Of a stretch of DNA of 64,000 bases, positions 54,055 to 64,000 are shown piece after piece; within the stretch, counting starts at the first letter, position 1; every line of letters starts with the position of its first letter. The notes under the pieces are model-generated. The model had not been told where the DNA came from. It ran no database searches and worked only from the letters and a program-made list of their open reading frames with translations. The stretch is from Plotosus lineatus (lineage: Eukaryota > Chordata > Actinopteri > Siluriformes > Plotosidae): contig CM045729.1 in NCBI GenBank assembly GCA_024760905.1, forward strand, positions 55,223,080 to 55,287,079. The letters are read 5' to 3'. A program made the translations under genes and the position numbers.

Positions 54055-54790
54055 TTCATTGATTCATTCCTTCATTCATTTTTCAATCCACTTAATCCTA
54101 ATATGGGTCACAGAGAGGCTGGCACCCATCTCAGCCGACACTGGCAAAGGCGGGGTACACATTGAACAAATCGCCAGGCCATTGTGGGGCCAACACACAT
54201 ACAAATACAACCATTCACACTCACACCTATGGGCAATTTGGAATAGTCAATCAGCCTACACAGGCAGTAGTGGCCTAATGGTAAAGTGCGCTGGATCGCT
54301 AGACGACAATCCTAAGGTTGGGGGTTCAAGCCTCACTCGCCACAGGTTGTCAGTGTCCCCCCAGTGCAGCTAACTGGGTTAGCAAAGGCTGGCCATGTCT
54401 CTCACATGTCTCAATGGTGCGAGGCTGTAAAAGAACCATTGCTGACTTTCGACAAGAGTAGGCTGAAAAGCAGTCATCGTGTTTTTGCCCCGCTATGGCC
54501 TGGCAAGCTGTCCAGGATGTACTCTGCCCTCGCCTGGAGTTGGGTGGGATGGGTGCCAGCCTCCCCGCGACCCTAATTAGGATTAAGCGGTTTCAGAAAA
54601 TAAACTGAATGAACTGACAATCAGCCTACTGGGCATATTTTTGGACTGTGTGAGGAAACCGGAGTACCTGAAGAAAACCCATGCAAGCACATGGAGAACA
54701 TGCAAACTCCATACAGAAACAACTCGAGCCTGGGAATTGAACACAGGACCTTCTTCTTGTAAGGCAGTCGCGCTAATATTACGAAATAAC
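54055..54790 (-). mobile_element. Class-2 SINE, reverse, interrupted by a B-tail SINE
   Basis: Tail half 54055-54259 (CACTTAATCCTAATATGGGT, CACACCTATGGGCAATTTGG) and head half 54618-54790 (TTTTTGGACTGTGTGAGGAA, ATGCAAACTCCATACAGAAA) are one element. A SINE sits between them. Confidence 0.85.
54260..54617 (+). mobile_element. Full-length B-tail SINE nested in a class-2 SINE
   Basis: Target duplication CAATCAGCCTAC at 54248-54259 and 54618-54629. Order: head AGTGGCCTAATGGTAAAG, GGGGGTTCAAGCCTC, shared body, then GCTATGGCCTGGCAAGCTGT, CCTAATTAGGATTAAGCGG and a short GAATGAACTGA end. Confidence 0.92.
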
Positions 54791-55204
54791 AAATATGGAA
54801 TGACGTGATGACCAAAAACATGTTAGCACATTTTAGCATTAATAGCATTTGACTCTCCTGTATAGTATGATTCGGGATTTTATCTTTCTTTGTTGTACTG
54901 TTAATTAGGAATTAGTAATCATTAATAAGCTATAAGTAACATTAAACCAATTCTCTAAAGTTTACACTGATATACTTGTACATGTCATGAATAGATATTG
55001 GAGGGAGGACACATTTGATGTTCATGGGCCATAAATGTCTATAATTCCTCATTGGGATTAGTTTGGATGAGGGAAGGTGACGGACAGGTTTCTCGCTCTT
55101 CAGTAAGTTTCGCCTCCTGTTCACAACTGCAGTGTGCAATCAGTACCTTAATCTCCTCAACAGTTACATCTATAAACATGTTTTACTGTGCACAAATACT
55201 CTTG

Positions 55205-55495
55205 GGGCATCATGGTGGCATCGTGGTTTGCACTTCTGTCTCACAGCAAAAGGTTCTTGGGTTCCAATCCCATATTCAGCGAAGGTTTCAGCGAAGTTCT
55301 CCCCTTGCTTGTGTGGGTTTCCTCAATGTGCTCTGGTTTCCTCTTACAATCCAAAGACACATGAGGCATGATTAGTTATGATTGTCCAGCAAGCTGTTCA
55401 AGTTGTACCCCACCTTTGCACAGAGTCGGTTGGGATGGGCTCTATCCTTCCCGTGACCACAAATAAAGGATAAAGTGTTTCGGAAAATGACATGA
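55205..55495 (+). mobile_element. Class-2 SINE, forward, with tail
   Basis: GGCATCATGGTGGCATCGTG, TCTCACAGCAAAAGGTTCTT, GGGTTCCAATCCCATATTCA, GTGTGGGTTTCCTCAATGTG, then GCAAGCTGTTCAAGTTGTAC and GTTGGGATGGGCTCTATCC. Confidence 0.75.
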
Positions 55496-55813
55496 CATGG
55501 CAAAAGCTCTCATGTCTGAGTTTAACAGCAAGAGTAAAGGTGCAGCAGTGCCGGCTGTAAAGGCACCATTTTCTTGTTTTGCCTTTTCTTGTTAAAGTCC
55601 CAATTTACACAAAACAGTGACTCAGACCCATTTTGGATTTTTTATATCGAGTCAAAAAGATATTCTAATAAATGTTTATGAAGTAAAAACAGACTCCAAT
55701 GTTGAAATCAAGCATAATTGTTCAGGAGGACAATAGCGCCCTGTTTGTTTTGCTGTGGACTGCCGGTGTGATTTAAAGCTGCTGACAGCACCAGACGCTT
55801 ACATTGCAATTGT

Positions 55814-55840
55814 CTCTCTCTCTCTCTCTCTCTCTCTCCC
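55814..55840. repeat. (TC)n microsatellite
   Basis: Uninterrupted TC repeat followed by a C-rich stretch. Confidence 0.9.
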
Positions 55841-56278
55841 CTCCCCTCCATTTAAATGGATGGATGCTTGCCTGATTACCTGTGTCACAAAGGGTGTACA
55901 GTGATTTTAGTCTTTTCTTTTCCTCATACTTTTATTCCATGTTGAAATCATATCAAATTCTCTCTCATACACTTTAATTAATTTTGTTCAAGTGGAAAGA
56001 GAGAGAGAGGAAATGCATCAACTCCAGGGCATTCATGGCATCTTTTCTGAATGGAAAAACCCATTGGCTAAGAACACTGCATCGTAAAGTTATAAAAGAT
56101 GATTTAAAATTTTGATGATTTGATTGAGAATTATCTGATTATTTGATGAGAAGATCATAATCAGGCCTCACTTTCAGACCTGACTTTTCTTGAGGAATCC
56201 CTGGAAGTAAATAGGTAAATACATGTTACATAAACCCATGCACAGGCCCAAGACTCTGATGGATATGCAGTATAGAAT

Positions 56279-56627
56279 GTCTGTCTTCCTTTCGGCTTTT
56301 TCCCTTTTACTCAGGAGTCGCTACAGCGAATCATCTGATTCGCACGTTTGATTTGGCAGAGGTTTTTACGTTGGATGTCCTTCCTGTCACAACCCTTTCT
56401 AGCAAGGGACAGAAACACGCTGACGACTTTGCAGCTACTCTTTACGAAAGTCAGCAATGGTTCTTTTACATGCCTCTCACCATAGACAGTGAGAGACATG
56501 GCCTGCCTTTGATAACCCAGTTAGCTGCACTGGGGGGGACAGTGACTACCTTGTGGAGAGTGGGACTCGAACCCCCAACCTTTGGATCAGTGATCCGGTG
56601 CCTTATACCACTAGACCACCACTGCCC
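56279..56627 (-). mobile_element. A-tail SINE, reverse, joined to a B-tail SINE
   Basis: A full copy from the tail CTTTCGGCTTTTTCCCTTTT to the head ACCACTAGACCACCACTGCC. The next SINE begins directly at its 5' end. Confidence 0.88.
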
Positions 56628-56943
56628 TATTTTCTGAACCGCTTAATCCTAATAAAAGTCACCGGGAGACTGGCGCCCATCACGGCCGACTCTGGGTAGA
56701 GTATACCCTAGACAGCTTGCCAGGCCATCACAGGGCAGAAACACGCTGACGGTTATACAGCCTACTCTTCCTGAAAGTCAGCAATGGTTCTTATTCACCT
56801 CTCACCATAGACAGTGAGAGACATGGCCAGCCTTTGGTAACCCAGTTAGCTGCAGGGAGGGGGGCAGTGGCAGTGGCAAAACCCGCTGATCCTCAACCTT
56901 AGGATTGGTAATCCAGCACCTTACCACCAGGCCACCACTGCTC
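56628..56943 (-). mobile_element. B-tail SINE, reverse
   Basis: Tail TTCTGAACCGCTTAATCCTA, then GGCGCCCATCACGGCCGACT and the shared body, with the head ending at CACCAGGCCACCACTGCTC. On the minus strand it lies upstream of the A copy, head to tail. Confidence 0.85.
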
Positions 56944-58379
56944 TATAATTCTTCCTTGGGCTGTATGAGGTAAAAAAAAAAAATTTAAATTAAAAAAAAT
57001 AAAAAATTCCACTACCATTTAATATTTCCTCAAGCAATAAAATACTTCCATTGTTTTTCATGCTGCATTTCTTATTTTTGTGTTTATGATTGTGTTATTT
57101 GCTATGACAAAGAAATATGGCAATAATAATAATAATAATAATAAAATTAATGAATTAATTAATAAAGAGACTGATGATCAAATGATCTTAAGCCTGTACA
57201 AATTTTAAGTCACTATATTCGAGTGGGAAAAAAACAAGGCACATTGAGGAGAGGATAAATGTGACATGGCAGTAGCTTGATCATTAAACCTACATTCCTA
57301 TCCATAGACACCAGAGTTAAATATCTCACTCACATATTGCCTGGCATTAAAACCATATTCAGGATTTCTTCACAGTCCAGAAGATTCATTAAGCCAAGCT
57401 CTATTTATATTTTTACAGAGGCAAGAAACAATCAATAATTGTTTGCTGATCATGTGTCTGGTTAGTCTTTTTTTTTTCTATGTGGAAAAATCTAGCACTG
57501 CTTCCACGGCAGTGGATTTGAGAGACCAGGGCAAATTTCTGGATTATGTCAACATGTTTTCCCAATACATTTTATTAAGTTGCTGAGCCTCAAACTTAAC
57601 AATATTTTATATTGAAAATACAACATCAGCCAAAATTATTCTCTCTCAATATTTTATTAGTTGAAACATAGTTTGTGGGTCTGAGTTGGACCTGAGATTT
57701 CTAAAGCACAGTCAGTTTGTGTGTAATAAACAACAACAACAACAAAATCAAACTTATTACAGTGATGGAAATCACAAGCACATCTGTCAACCTTTATTTA
57801 TTTGTTGGGTGTTTGTTTATTACTCAATAGAGAACCAGGCAGAAAAAAAGTCTGATAACCAGTGTGATAAACTATGATTTATATCCAGAACTCATTAACC
57901 AGCAGCTGGCTGCGATGCACTTAAACAAATAATAAAAAAAACTCGCAAACAAGGTTTTTAATTAACATCGATCGGAAACAGCCAAGAGACCAACGCCCCG
58001 AGATCCAGCTCACTGCGCACGCACTACCGTCACCTCACATTGAAACAGGAATTACAAACAAAAGCTTCCGTTAATCTCGTTCTCATGGCTATACATTAAT
58101 CCGATGTTTACCATAAAGCACACTTCTCTTATCAGAGACACTTTTGTAAAATATTTTTCGAGATCTCACTGTAAATTTGACGTCGCACGTTTCATACATT
58201 CCGCCTTTGACTGAATCCCAAACACCTTAATTTCCAACACAGAGTGCACTAGATAAAGCGTAGGAATCATTATCAGCGCGGGGCATAGTGCACTTAATGA
58301 AGGCAGTTCTGACTCTATTTAGGATTCGGCCTTCACTCGAGACTGGCTTTTTTGTCTGGTCGGTTGTGCTGGAAACAGA
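56944..58379. other. Intergenic, repeat-poor
   Basis: Only simple repeats ((AAT)n at 57122-57145, (CAA)n near 57728) are seen. From about 57900 the sequence becomes less AT-rich towards the tsc22d1 promoter. Confidence 0.4.
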
Positions 58380-59116
58380 CATGCGCGGTCGCCATATTAC
58401 CGAGGTCTCCTCCCCTTTCGGTCTCGTCACAGGGTGCTAAGTGCTAGCACGGCTACATTACAAGGCGATAGCTGGAGAACGAGATAGCAACTGGTATAAC
58501 TAAACGCTGGATTACAACAAAGAGGCGAGGAAATGGAATAAACAAGTATTGCGGTATCGTTAACTTGTTTGTTTACAGTCTGACCACCTGCCATCGTCGA
58601 GGGATTGTATGTTTGGACGCTTCATATAACGTTATATACAAAATGCGACTCACAGTCTGCTAGCTGTAAACTGAGAGAATACAGTGTCGATGCATGCAGT
58701 TGTTGCCTACGTTGTCTGATATACATTGCAACGTTTAATTCTTCTTTTCGATGTTATTTAGGCAGAATAACAAATGAGGTGTGTTACATTGACTAGCTTC
58801 TAATACACGTATCCGGTAAACAGTCCGACCAATCGCTGTAGGCTACATTGTGAGCTAGCATTACTCAACGACGTCTGTTTTTAACTTAGCCAGGAAGCTA
58901 GCATATTAGCGCACGACCTGGCCGTGGACATTGTTGGAACACACACCGAACAAAAGTGGATTTCTCGGATCCTGGCTGTTGTTTGTGAAAGCGGACATTT
59001 AATTGTATGTGGAAACTACTTGGGCGAAGTGAAGTTCCTGTTAAAAAAGGGCCTGTCAGCCAGACAGTTCTTCTTCTAGTCCGTATTTACAACTCTGCCA
59101 GAGACCACCAGTAGAA
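58380..59116 (+). promoter_or_regulatory. tsc22d1: Probable tsc22d1 promoter and 5' UTR
   Basis: The 700 bases before the tsc22d1 start are free of recognisable repeats, unlike the SINE-rich DNA before 57000, and are relatively GC-richer around 58250-58450. A YY1-like CGCCATATT lies at about 58389. No TATA box is obvious, and several upstream ATGs occur in the presumed leader. The exact start site cannot be read. Confidence 0.45.
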
Positions 59117-61602
59117 ATGCATCACCCTGAGTTGGCAGGCGATTCAGCGAGCGCTCGAAAAATGGCGCAGGCGGCGAATTGTCCCAGACGGGCCACCGCT
59201 AACACCGCCGGTGGATCTTGCTCTGTGTTACCTCAGTCATCGGGGGGTGCCAGCCTCAGCAGCAATTTGATGCCGTCAGACGACTATAAACCTTCCTCGT
59301 TGATTCAGCCTCTGCCTACTGCCGCGTCCTCACTCGGGACTCCGCACCCTCCTCCCCACAGCCTCAACATCCACTCGCAGTCCTCGCTCCTGCCCCCCGG
59401 TGTACCCCCATCAGGGGCACAGATAAAAAAGAAGAGTGGCTTTCAGATCACCAGTGTTACGCCGGCGCAGATCTCCGTCAGCACAAATAACAGCATTACA
59501 GAAGACACCGAAAGCTGTGATGACTTGGATGAGTCCCACACAGAAGACCTGTCCTCCTCTGAGATTTTGGATGTGTCTTTGTCCCGGGCTAATGACGCTG
59601 CAGGACCCGAGAGGAGCTCTTCTGAAGACACTCTAAACAACCTCCATGATGCAGAAACCCCAGGAGCTGTGTCCCCAAACCAACCACCATTACTCCCCCA
59701 AACACATGGCACTATGGTTAATGGTGCAGTTCACCATCACCATCATCACACCCATCACCACCAGCTTCACTCAGCTACTTCTGGAAATACTCATTCTGTT
59801 TCATCAGCCTCAGGTGGGACACAATCTGGAATCCCACTTGGTAATGTAGTCATGTCTGCTGCCACACCAAACCCTGGAGCTTTACCAATCATGGACCAGA
59901 AAATGCCTTCGAATGTGGGAGGAAAGGTCGATAATTCAACTGTTGGCGTTGGTCAGCCTTTGATTTGTGCTGCTGCAGGAATGTCTGCTGGAATGACATC
60001 TGCAGCATCAGGTAGTGTTAAGCCTTTAGCAAGCAATATTAATTTAAACTCCAGTGTGTCTGGTATAGGTGGAATAATTACGAACAATAGTGGTGTAGCT
60101 CTTTCCACTGGCTTGAATAATACTAATAACCAAAATGTAAACTTATTGCGTCATCAAAACAGCAGCAACATAAGTGGTGCCATCGCTATAACTGCTGGCA
60201 CTACATCTGGCTCATCAAGTGGTAGTCATATGGGTACAACTGACCCAGTCCAACCTTCTGCTACCCCTGCCTCAAACACTCAACCTCAGCAGACCCCAAT
60301 GCCTGCTCCTCATACCACCAGCTCACGCTTCCGAGTAGTTAAATTGGACTCTACTTCAGAGCCATTCAAGAAAGGTAGATGGACTTGCACGGAGTATTAC
60401 GACAAAGAGGGCGCAGGTTCTGTGTCCTCTGAAACTGTGTCTAGCAACCGAACTGTGGAGAGCGTCCGCCAATTCGTACCTGAGAGCTCTGAGAGAGAGA
60501 CTGTTAGTGTCAGCTCTGTAAGCAGCTCAATCAGCACTCTAAGCCACTACTCTGAGGTTGTAGCCAGTGGGGATATTGGTGGTTCTTCAGCTGTACAGCA
60601 GAGCTTTCCACCACCTGCTCACATGTCAGAGTACTCCAAGCCACAGATACATCCAACAAAGAAGACCCATACTGCTAACCTCGTGCCAGGTAGTAGTCAG
60701 CAGCAGGCTCCAGTCAATATGGGAGGAATTCAGACAACGACTGGCCATCCATCTCCTGCCGTGCCATCACAGCAGTTGACATATGCCCAGGCAGCGCAGC
60801 TGACTCCAACGCAGAATGTGCCTGGAGTCACTCAGCAGCAGATGGTCTACCCTCCTGTTCCACAGCCAGCTTCAGCAGCCCAGGGAGCACCCATGCATGT
60901 TACCTCTCTAAATCAAGGAGGTAGTCGGCCAGCTGATTTCACATCAACACAAGCCTTGTCCCACCTGTCAACTTCCATGACCCCAGTGACCTTAACTGGC
61001 AATGGGCAGGTGATGCCAGTTTCTCAGCCACCTGTGGGCAATGTGAGTGCCTCTGTGGCACAGTCAGTTACTAAAGGTATACTGCAACCCCAGCAGACAC
61101 CACCGATGGTTCAAGCCCCGACTGGTGGTGTTATACCACAGCCAGTACAGTCTACAGGACCTGGAGTGGTCCAACAGCCAACAAAGGGGCCTCAGCTTCC
61201 AACAAAGCTCTCTGTGGATCAGCAGACGCCTCTCAGCAGCCAAGGAGTAGGATCCCAGTTTGTCCCTGTTACTTCAAGTCTGCCCACATCTAACGTGCCT
61301 CTCAGTCTCCAGAGTGATCCTCAGGCCAGCTTGGCTCAGAATGGCTCTAAGGATGGTGGGGCTCAGCCTGCTGTCAGTGCCCTTTATGCCACTCTGCCCT
61401 CTCTGATGGCCACACAGCTGGAGGATGCTCAACGCCTTCTAATTCAACACCAGTCTCTGCTTGCACTTCCCAAGCTAGCAACTGGTGAAGGTGCTTCACA
61501 AAGTGGCACCTCTTCAGTTCCTGAAGAGAGTGGTGGAGTCAGTGCCTTAACTGCCTCAGCCAGTCTGTTGAAGAACTTGCCTGTGGATGGAGAAGATGAT
61601 GG
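59117..61602 (+). CDS. tsc22d1: TSC22 domain family member 1, long isoform, first coding exon (partial gene)
   Basis: This exon encodes residues 1-828 of the long TSC22D1 isoform, a leucine-zipper transcriptional regulator linked to TGF-beta signalling. The start MHHPEL and SARKMAQ match the human N-terminus. Conserved blocks are KKKSGFQITSVTPAQIS (about 102-118), the acidic DDLDESHTEDLSSSEILDVS, a His-rich run (about 206-217) and SRFRVVKLDSTSEPFKKGRW (about 403-422). The rest is Ser/Thr/Gln/Pro-rich and disordered. The coding exon ends VDGEDD plus two bases at a strong GTAAGT donor (61603); the TAA at 61604 is intronic. No TSC-box or leucine-zipper sequence appears before 64000, so the remaining exons and any short-isoform promoter lie outside or were not recognised. 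Confidence 0.95.
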
Positions 61603-61982
61603 GTAAGTCTGATGTGAAGTTAAATAAAACTAGTTTTCTTACTGTTGAGGTGGTAGTTTGAATATGCTTGTTTTAATCTTGAATCCCACTTGCGCATTCC
61701 ACTGCACCATAAAAACGAATGCTTGTGTATACTAAAAGTATATGTTGTAGTTTTTGTAGCTGAATTGTTTGTTCTTGGTGATAGTGTTTATTTAAATAAC
61801 GAAATAAATAGAAGCAGTCTACATCAATTTACTGTTAGCAACTGTGCCCAAGTTTTCACTGACATGATCCTTTTGCTCTGTAAACACAGTTATAAGCAGT
61901 AACTGCCTGGAGGGTTGCAGTGCTGTACCAGTCAGAAGTTTGTGATGGTACAGGAGATTAATACACTGTGGCTATAGATGGG

Positions 61983-62025
<43 letters not shown>

Positions 62026-63833
62026 ATGGGGTGGGTTGGTGGGGGGAATTTGTTGTTGGGTTTAATGAAAATTCATTGATTTATCCATGTAAAGTCTCTG
62101 TACATCGAATACATACATACACTGATCATGCAACAGTTGACAAAGGTCTCTTTATTAGGCCAGCTTTAAAAATATCTTTGTTGGCGGTAACATGGCCGGT
62201 TGGGCTAAAATTGTACATGAAAACCCTGCCTGAGCATTCAGACGCAAAAAATAAAAATATTTCGGCCGGTTGTGTTGAACAATCTCGTGTCCCCCCCCCC
62301 CCCCTAATCATACACTGTATTAAAAAGTGAGCAAAGCGAAATCATCAACTGTGCCTAATGATTGCTCAATTTCATAATTTCGGTGAAATAGCGATTCTCA
62401 TTGGCCAGTACTGTCTTAACAGGAAAGGCAGAAAGCATGATGGAAGGGGACAATGATGAGCAAAAAAACCCCTGTTCTCAGTCACTATGAAAGGTCCCAA
62501 CGTGAAAATAATAAATTAATTAATGCGTTTCAAATTGAGCAACACATTTGCTGACATTTTCGAACAAATACAAGTTAATTATAAACTGCCAGCAACAGCA
62601 TGGAGCGTGAAGGTATTTGACTTTGACACTATGTTGACTGCAATATTAAAAGTTGATATCTTGATGAAACCTTGATACTCTGATTATATATTAAAAGAAT
62701 AAACATTTGAGATTAAATATGTTGATTTCAAATATGATATTTATTTAATTCTAGTGTTTACAACATCACATACATAATATAGCATGATATATGAATCCCT
62801 GGTGGCCTGCACAGGCAAAAAAAAAAAATCCTCCCTCCCGGGTGAATCTCTTTTTATCATGTCATTGCCAACAAAGAATTTTTTTAAGCCTGGCCTTATA
62901 AATACGCACACACACGCACGCCAAATCCATGGATAATAGACAGTATAGAAAACCAGTTGAGTTATGTATTGCAATTCTTTTGTGCAGTTTTATAGTAGTT
63001 ACATTGGCACTACACGATTTTTTTTAAATAAATAAATTTAAATTTGTTCTCAGGAATAAGTTAAGTTTACTTACCCATGTTCAGTTGAGCGGCTCTTTAA
63101 TTCGACTTTTAAGCATAATGCTTCAAAGGTATGAGTCAGCTTTCTTTTGCATGGTTCAGTCATTTAATATTGTGACAGTAAAAGTGGAAAAACTAATATT
63201 GAATTGGGATTTTATAAAAATGCAGTACCTGCATAATTGCAAGTCAAAATGAATTGGCATCTGAACCGGAATGACGTATCGGGTGATTGCTGGTGATAAC
63301 ATTCCTAATGAATGAATCCATTTTTTACTAGTTTTAGTAACAGGGCCAAAGTGCTGATTTCGACCACATTGTTTTTGCACTTGAATTAGCAACAAAAGGG
63401 GATAAGCTGCGCTCCTCCCATTTGTGCATGGTTAAAGTGCTTTCAGAGGACTCGCACCCAGGGTCTCACAACAGGTGACCCAGGTGATGTCAAAGTCAGA
63501 ATGCAGACAGTAGTATGGCTCTACCTGGACCTTAAAGAGGATGATGACGCAGTCCTTTCGTCTCCCCCAATGATCTGTACTTTTACTCCGAGTATGATTC
63601 AAAGTATAACCTTTTTGATTTAATCCTAATCAAAACCATCCTGCTTGATATTTCATGAAACGTTCAAGTTATCTGTCAACTGTTTAATTGACTTGCACAG
63701 CATACTAAAAATTAATCAAACATTTTCCGCTGTTTTACACAGGTACTTTTTAATAATGCAAGAATGCAGCTAAAGACAGTATTTATGCATTACCACAATA
63801 GAACCGGTATCTTTCCTGCGTGTTTAATGCAAT

Positions 63834-63875
<42 letters not shown>

Positions 63876-64000
63876 AATGAATGTGAAACTATGGCAGGAT
63901 GCTGTTGCGTTAGCTGTCATTTTAGCCATAGGCATGTTTATTTTGTAATGGATTTTTACATTTAAACAAAACGTGCATGGTAGTCTGTGTCATAACCATA
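61603..64000 (+). other. tsc22d1: Start of tsc22d1 intron 1
   Basis: Begins GTAAGTCTG. It contains a (TG)n at about 61985-62021, a C run at 62290-62304, a 35-base T run at 63836-63870, and an inverted repeat pair near 62145-62195 and 62855-62905. No further tsc22d1 exon was recognised. Confidence 0.6.

Noticed and set aside
61603..61606. Reading the tsc22d1 frame to its TAA as a complete 829-residue protein
   Set aside because: The stop lies in a GTAAGT splice donor, and the family's C-terminal TSC box and zipper are missing.

Overview
The window is vertebrate nuclear DNA, most likely from a teleost fish. It has spliced genes with long introns, AATAAA poly(A) signals, many microsatellites, and dense fish-type repeats: tRNA-headed SINEs, RTE-like, L2-like and R2-like LINEs, Tc1/mariner relics and pogo/Tigger-like TIR elements. 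I cannot name the species from sequence alone.

Three protein genes are recognised with good confidence. GTF2F2 (TFIIF beta subunit, RAP30) runs on the minus strand from 50857 down to 11134. All eight coding exons can be read; they join in phase and give a 253-residue protein. KCTD4, an intronless BTB-domain gene, lies on the plus strand (41150-41926) inside the 26.7 kb fourth intron of GTF2F2. TSC22D1 begins at 59117 on the plus strand; only its large first coding exon is here, and the exons carrying the TSC box and leucine zipper must lie beyond 64000. The order and relative strands of TSC22D1, GTF2F2 and nested KCTD4 match my recollection of human 13q14, so this is a conserved linkage block. 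A fourth, unrecognised gene is proposed on the plus strand at 4773-9234: a CRE-like site and TATA box, five phase-compatible exons, a basic C-terminus and a poly(A) signal. It is a hypothesis.

Most of the remaining sequence is transposable. Region by region: 1-4235, SINEs plus an R2-like LINE relic split by a SINE; 4236-9300, the candidate gene; 11263-23055, GTF2F2 introns with TIR elements, a roughly 1.3 kb imperfect palindrome inside a Tigger-like element, an RTE-like LINE with a 19 bp target duplication, and a perfect 66 bp inverted repeat; 23319-50062, the giant intron with a LINE nested in a LINE, Tc1 relics, KCTD4 and possible enhancers; 50858-58400, a SINE-dense spacer; 58400-64000, TSC22D1 promoter, exon 1 and start of intron 1.

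The most striking repeat biology is in the main SINE family. It occurs with two different 3' tails on the same tRNA-derived head and body. One tail looks like the 5' leader and 3' terminus of the resident RTE-like LINE joined together, which suggests both how the SINE arose and which LINE mobilised it.
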